Shown here: one piece after another, positions 60,343 to 64,000 of the stretch | How positions within the stretch are numbered: the first letter of the stretch is position 1 | How the letters are laid out: each line of letters begins with the position of its first letter | Origin: Lyngbya sp. CCAP 1446/10 | Lineage (GTDB): Bacteria > Cyanobacteriota > Cyanobacteriia > Cyanobacteriales > Microcoleaceae | Assembly (NCBI RefSeq): GCF_026130175.1 | Contig: NZ_JAIGNI010000156.1 | Coordinates: forward strand, 35,387-99,386 | Length of the DNA: 64,000 bases | Direction of reading: 5' to 3' | Program-made: the position numbers and the translations under genes | Notes under the pieces: generated by a model | Seen by the model: the letters and a program-made list of their open reading frames with translations, nothing else | What the model was told of the DNA's origin: nothing | The model's database searches: none

Positions 60343-61383
60343 ATGCAGTTTAGCGAAATAGTACAAAAACTTAATTTAACCAACAGCCACAGCCTCAAGG
60401 CCTCTAGCGCGGACGATCGAGAAATCACAGGCCCCGCCCCAGTCGATGAAGCTGCATCGGGTACAATCAGTTACATAGAAGGTGCTAAATTTGCCGCTCA
60501 TACAGCCACTACAAATGCTTCGGCTTTAATTTTACCCTTAGACGAAAGCCTGCAAGCTCAATGTACCGATCGCAACATCGCTTGGATAGCCGCACCCGAT
60601 CCCCGATTGTTATTTGCTCAAACCATCGCCATTTTCTATCAACCGTTTCGCCCTGCATCCGAAATTCATCCCTCAGCCGTCGTTCACCCCTCAGCAGAAA
60701 TTGGTGAAAATGTCTATATTGGCCCCTACGTCGTTATTCAAGCAAAAGTCAAAATCGGCAATAACGTTTGCATTCATCCAAATGTCGTAATTTACCCAGA
60801 TGCGGTAATTGGTGAAGGTACGGTTTTACACGCTAACTGTGTGATTCACGAACGTACTCGCATCGGGGCAAATTGCGTCATTCACAGCGGTGCGGCGATC
60901 GGTTCCGAAGGTTTTGGGTTCGTGCCGACAGCCACAGGATGGGTAAAAATGGAGCAGTCTGGCTGCACGGTATTGGAAGAGGGCGTTGAGGTGGGCTGCA
61001 ATAGCGCGATCGACAGGCCAGCAGTCGGAGAAACCCGCATCGGCCACAATACCAAAATCGACAATTTAGTACACGTAGGTCACGGCTGTCAAATCGGGGA
61101 AAATTGCGTTTTTGCCGCCCATGTTGGCTTAGCGGGCGGAGTAATAATTGGTAACAATGTAATTTTGGCAGGTCAAGTGGGCATTGCTAATCAAGCTAAA
61201 ATTGGAGATGGGGCGATCGCCACAGCCAAAGCCGGAATTCACAGCGATGTGCCCGCAGGTGCGATCGTGACGGGTGTTCCAGCAATTCCCCACAAACTAT
61301 TTCTCAAAGCCGCTGCTGTTTACAATCGCTTACCGGAAATGTACCAATCTTTGAGGCAAATTCAGCGCCGGATCGATCGGTAG
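60343..61383 (+). CDS. lpxD: UDP-3-O-acylglucosamine N-acyltransferase
   Basis: Third committed acyl-transfer step of lipid A synthesis: N-acylation of UDP-3-O-acyl-glucosamine using acyl-ACP in the cytoplasm. The 346-residue protein has an N-terminal uridine-binding domain, then a left-handed beta-helix made of hexapeptide repeats (IGENVYIGPYVVI, IGNNVCIHPNVVI, IGEGTVLHANCVI and more). The catalytic His is expected in VHVGHGCQIGENC, about residue 243. The C-terminus KAAAVYNRLPEM is the family ending. No other lpx gene is adjacent, and a heptamer-rich stretch begins at its stop codon. Confidence 0.95.
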   Translation: MQFSEIVQKLNLTNSHSLKASSADDREITGPAPVDEAASGTISYIEGAKFAAHTATTNASALILPLDESLQAQCTDRNIAWIAAPDPRLLFAQTIAIFYQPFRPASEIHPSAVVHPSAEIGENVYIGPYVVIQAKVKIGNNVCIHPNVVIYPDAVIGEGTVLHANCVIHERTRIGANCVIHSGAAIGSEGFGFVPTATGWVKMEQSGCTVLEEGVEVGCNSAIDRPAVGETRIGHNTKIDNLVHVGHGCQIGENCVFAAHVGLAGGVIIGNNVILAGQVGIANQAKIGDGAIATAKAGIHSDVPAGAIVTGVPAIPHKLFLKAAAVYNRLPEMYQSLRQIQRRIDR

Positions 61384-61472
61384 TCAATTGGCAGTTGGCA
61401 GTTGGCAGTAGTCAGTTAACAGTTAACAGTCAAAAGTCAACAGTTAACAGCCAACAGTTAACAGTCAACAGT
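61384..61472. repeat. Degenerate CAGTTGA/CAGTTAA heptamer array
   Basis: GGCAGTT and CAGTTAA/CAGTCAA units in a 7-bp rhythm with spacer variants, beginning right after the lpxD stop. Confidence 0.85.
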
Positions 61473-61493
61473 ATTATAGTTGCAACCCCTTAA

Positions 61494-62363
61494 ATGTGGA
61501 ATAGTATAACTAACCTGCGACTAATGTCGCCGTCAATACCAGCAATTGTCAAAATAATCTTGTTTTTCTCGACTTGGATTGTGGTGTGGCTACCTGTAGC
61601 GATTGTGCTGGCGATCGCCCTCAAATGGCATCCGCCCCAACCTTTAGGCAACAAAAAACTACCTTTACTCGCCTCCCTCTACTTAATTGTTCCCTTCATT
61701 TTGTGGGCGACAACTTGGATCGAAGGCACATCTTTTACCGACTGGGGTTGGGATTGGCAACCCGCAACTTTGATATCCTCGCTGCTAGGATTAACATTAG
61801 CAGTAGTCAGCTTAGCAATTTTGTTCGGCGTGCAATTAACCGCCGGTTGGATCGAACTGCAAAGTAGCACAGTTCAAACCGAAATAGGCGAAACAATCAT
61901 TAATCCTGCGGCTGCAATCCTGAAGCCTTCCACTCTGCTGACTCTGTTATTAGCAGTGTGGATTAGCGCTACAGAAGAGTTAATCTTTCGCGGCTGTTTG
62001 CAAAATCTACTCCAGCAAGATTACTCAATATTAACCGCAGGTGCGATCGCCAGTTTCATTTTCGCGATCGCCCACCTAATTTGGGCCGCCAAAGAAACTC
62101 TACCGCAACTCCCAGGATTGTGGCTGATGGGCATGGTTTTAACCTTAGCCCGCATCGCCGACAATGGCAGTTTAGGATTGGCGATCGGACTTCACGCCGG
62201 GTGGATTTGGGGTATAACTACCGTAGATACAGAAGGCGCAATTAAACCTACCCAAAATGTACCCGAATGGATTACAGGAATAGCAGCAAAACCCCTAGCA
62301 GGTGCAGCCGGAATCCTGTTACTGCTAGCAACAGCAGCCGTAGTTTTGTTAATTAAAAATTAA
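61494..62363 (+). CDS. CPBP-family intramembrane metalloprotease
   Basis: A 289-residue membrane protein of the CPBP (ABI/CAAX-protease-like) family. The motif ATEELIFRGCLQ (about 161-172) carries the EExxxR site; later His residues in FAIAHLIWAA and GLHAGWIWG complete the expected metal/acid set. Hydrophobic helices are seen at about 17-42, 52-72, 85-115 and 160 onward. Substrate unknown; family members process prenylated or secreted peptides. It is downstream of lpxD but separated by about 110 bp of repeats. Confidence 0.85.
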   Translation: MWNSITNLRLMSPSIPAIVKIILFFSTWIVVWLPVAIVLAIALKWHPPQPLGNKKLPLLASLYLIVPFILWATTWIEGTSFTDWGWDWQPATLISSLLGLTLAVVSLAILFGVQLTAGWIELQSSTVQTEIGETIINPAAAILKPSTLLTLLLAVWISATEELIFRGCLQNLLQQDYSILTAGAIASFIFAIAHLIWAAKETLPQLPGLWLMGMVLTLARIADNGSLGLAIGLHAGWIWGITTVDTEGAIKPTQNVPEWITGIAAKPLAGAAGILLLLATAAVVLLIKN

Positions 62364-62541
62364 AACCTAACACCCCAAACCCCTTTAAAATTAGCTATTC
62401 TCTTCCTCTCTTCCTCCGCGCCCTCTGCGCCCTCTGCGGTAAAAAAAAAGATTAGATTCAATCACTCCGAAACTAAAACCACAAAAAAACACAGATAACA
62501 GAGCCATCAACCAGCCTTCATCTCCGGTTAAAAGTCTAAAA

Positions 62542-63843
62542 TTAATTCAAATGTCGATCGATCGTCACAATCGAAATTGGATTCAACGCATCAAAACGAG
62601 TCAAACTCCCCGCAGAAACAGAACGTGATAACTGCACCTGCACAATTCGGTAACTCCAGTGCGGTTCCCGGCGCACCCGATCGCCAATCCAGCTCAAAAC
62701 AGTAGCAATATCCTCAAAAGCATCCAAAGCCAGCACGATCGAGCCTCCAGCGAGCAGCCGCAGCGCGCAAACACCCAAAATTTTAGTCAACCCTCCACCG
62801 CTGCCACCGATAAAAATCCGGTGCGGGGGACGCAAGCGATGCAAGATTTCCGGGGCGGTTCCGTGAATTGAGAACACATTTTGCAGCCCAAAACGGCCAC
62901 AATTGAGTTCGATCGCAGAAGTACCAGAAACCGTTTGCTCGATCGCATATACTTCAGACTGCGGGAATAAACGAGCAATCTCGATCGACACAGAACCGTT
63001 ACCAGCACCCACATCCCAGACAACTTGTTCCGGTTGCAAAGCCAATTGTGCCAGTACCAACACCCGCACCTCCCGTTCAACTGTCAAACCAGGCCTATCG
63101 CCACAACCGATAAAAGCTGCATCGGGAATCCCCAACAAAGGCAACTTTCCCAAATCCAAAGCTTCTGTCGGTGGAGACTGCCGCAGCATCACCACCACGC
63201 TCAAAGCGGCAAAAGACTCTCCCAGCAAAGCTGACAGAGACCTGCAACCCACCGTCTCCTCGGCAGAACCCAAATTTTCGCAAACCCAAAACTGGTAGCG
63301 TGTGGGCAAATCTAGAGCTTTTACTAAACTTGCTATAGTCGCCGGAGTCCGAGTTTCGTCCGCGAGTACCGCAATCTTCTCGACACCCAGCTTGAGTTTT
63401 GCCGTCAGTTCCTCAAAAAAACGTCCCTGGGAACCCACAAAATGAGCATCCTGCCAGGGGATGTGCAAGCGGTTAAAAGCCAACTGCACTGAGCTCACAT
63501 GGGGGTGAAATGTCAATTTATCTGCCGGAATTTGGGCAATTAGCAACTTTCCCCAGCCGTGGAACAGCGGGTCGCCGGCTACTAAAAGTACGATCGACCC
63601 TCGCCCCCTTTCCACCGTCTCCGCATTCGGCTCTAACTGCGGCTCAGTAGCCAACCAACGCCGAATTTCGAGAATTGCTTCGGTTAAATCTTCCAACGCC
63701 CAGCGCTCTCCGCTGTGCTGCGGAAAATAGCTCAAATGCCGATCGCTCCCGATCAGCAGAGCCGCCATTTCTACAACCTGCCGCGCCGAGGAACTCAGCC
63801 CAGCAGCTCCATCTAAACCAATACCAACAACGTGTACAGTCAC
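62542..63843 (-). CDS. cobL: Precorrin-6Y C5,15-methyltransferase (decarboxylating), CbiE-CbiT fusion
   Basis: Cobalamin-pathway enzyme that methylates precorrin-6Y or its cobalt form at C5 and C15 with loss of the C12 acetate carboxyl group. The 433-residue fusion has an N-terminal CbiE-like tetrapyrrole methylase domain (about 1-200, HVVGIGLDGAAGLS, LLVAGDPLFHGWG) and a C-terminal CbiT-like domain (about 245-430) with SAM motif VVWDVGAGNGSVSIEIA and RIFIGGSGGGL. The fused form is normal for cyanobacterial CobL. No other cobalamin gene is in the window. Start ATG 63841-63843. Confidence 0.93.
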   Translation of the reverse strand: MTVHVVGIGLDGAAGLSSSARQVVEMAALLIGSDRHLSYFPQHSGERWALEDLTEAILEIRRWLATEPQLEPNAETVERGRGSIVLLVAGDPLFHGWGKLLIAQIPADKLTFHPHVSSVQLAFNRLHIPWQDAHFVGSQGRFFEELTAKLKLGVEKIAVLADETRTPATIASLVKALDLPTRYQFWVCENLGSAEETVGCRSLSALLGESFAALSVVVMLRQSPPTEALDLGKLPLLGIPDAAFIGCGDRPGLTVEREVRVLVLAQLALQPEQVVWDVGAGNGSVSIEIARLFPQSEVYAIEQTVSGTSAIELNCGRFGLQNVFSIHGTAPEILHRLRPPHRIFIGGSGGGLTKILGVCALRLLAGGSIVLALDAFEDIATVLSWIGDRVRREPHWSYRIVQVQLSRSVSAGSLTRFDALNPISIVTIDRHLN

Positions 63844-64000
63844 TTTTTCATCAAAAATTAAAAAACCAGAATTACTGATTTTTCCTGGTTTATCATAAAT
63901 TTTTTGCTTGATTTTGTTACCAAGCCAGAATAATTAAAGCATTTAATCGGCAATATCCTGACTCTTGAAACAGAGGAGATGGGAGAGGGGGGAGAGGGGG
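63844..64000. other. Right-edge intergenic stretch with a GGGAGAG array
   Basis: A/T-rich upstream region of cobL. The last 30 bases carry GGGAGAG-type repeats that continue past the window edge. Confidence 0.6.

Noticed and set aside
1..64000. Prophage or integrative element
   Set aside because: No integrase, terminase, capsid or conjugation gene was seen, and the single tRNA gene has no flanking direct repeat that would suggest an attachment site.

Overview
The window comes from a cyanobacterial chromosome, most likely a filamentous non-heterocystous Oscillatoriales-type organism (Microcoleus/Oscillatoria/Phormidium-like). The evidence is two phycobilisome core genes (apcF, apcD), a glnA promoter with a textbook NtcA site, very frequent GCGATCGC (HIP1) octamers, many families of 7-bp tandem repeats between genes, and several small protein families typical of cyanobacteria. 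The genus-level assignment is inference.

Layout. From 1 to about 32 kb nearly everything is on the minus strand. Positions 1-20 kb form a collinear stress and energy block: a partial H+-pumping P-type ATPase, polyphosphate kinase 2, a GH65 phosphorylase fused to beta-phosphoglucomutase, class I aldolase, a two-PRC-barrel protein, phosphoketolase, an MgtA-type ATPase, an FMN-binding PNPOx-like protein, a cupin and a CsbD-like protein. Two copies of a rhodanese/DUF3122 gene pair and a dead third rhodanese copy lie among them. A plausible flow is disaccharide to beta-glucose-1-phosphate to glucose-6-phosphate to fructose-6-phosphate, then cleavage by phosphoketolase to acetyl phosphate, with PPK2 using polyphosphate and the pumps maintaining ion gradients. 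20-23 kb holds a NACHT-type STAND NTPase. 23-29.4 kb is a saccharide cluster (GH1-like and GH2 hydrolases, a STAS protein, UDP-galactopyranose mutase, a glycosyltransferase). glnA follows, divergent from apcF.

33-46.5 kb is mostly core: a TlyA-type methyltransferase, two DUF697-type GTPases with a coupled nuclease-like gene, pfkA, an FkbM methyltransferase, ygfZ, tRNA-Val(UAC) and mazG. 46.5-58.2 kb interleaves core genes (apcD, rlmD) with conflict-type genes: a single-chain nucleotidyltransferase-HEPN protein, an XRE regulator, a DUF433/DUF5615 pair, a STAND-type system whose one reading frame is cut by two in-frame TGA codons, and a ribbon-helix-helix gene beside a Cys/His protein. 58.2-64 kb returns to core functions: an SPFH-FHA fusion, DUF1232, lpxD, a CPBP protease and cobL.

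The intergenic DNA is unusually informative. It holds heptanucleotide arrays of at least six sequences, a 110-bp MITE-like element whose empty site is present elsewhere in the window, a 29-bp repeat that also sits inside protein-coding genes and in the glnA leader, a three-copy 59-bp tandem repeat, and several palindromic repeat families. No CRISPR array, rRNA, complete insertion sequence or prophage was seen. Family assignments rest on motif recognition by eye; no database search was possible.
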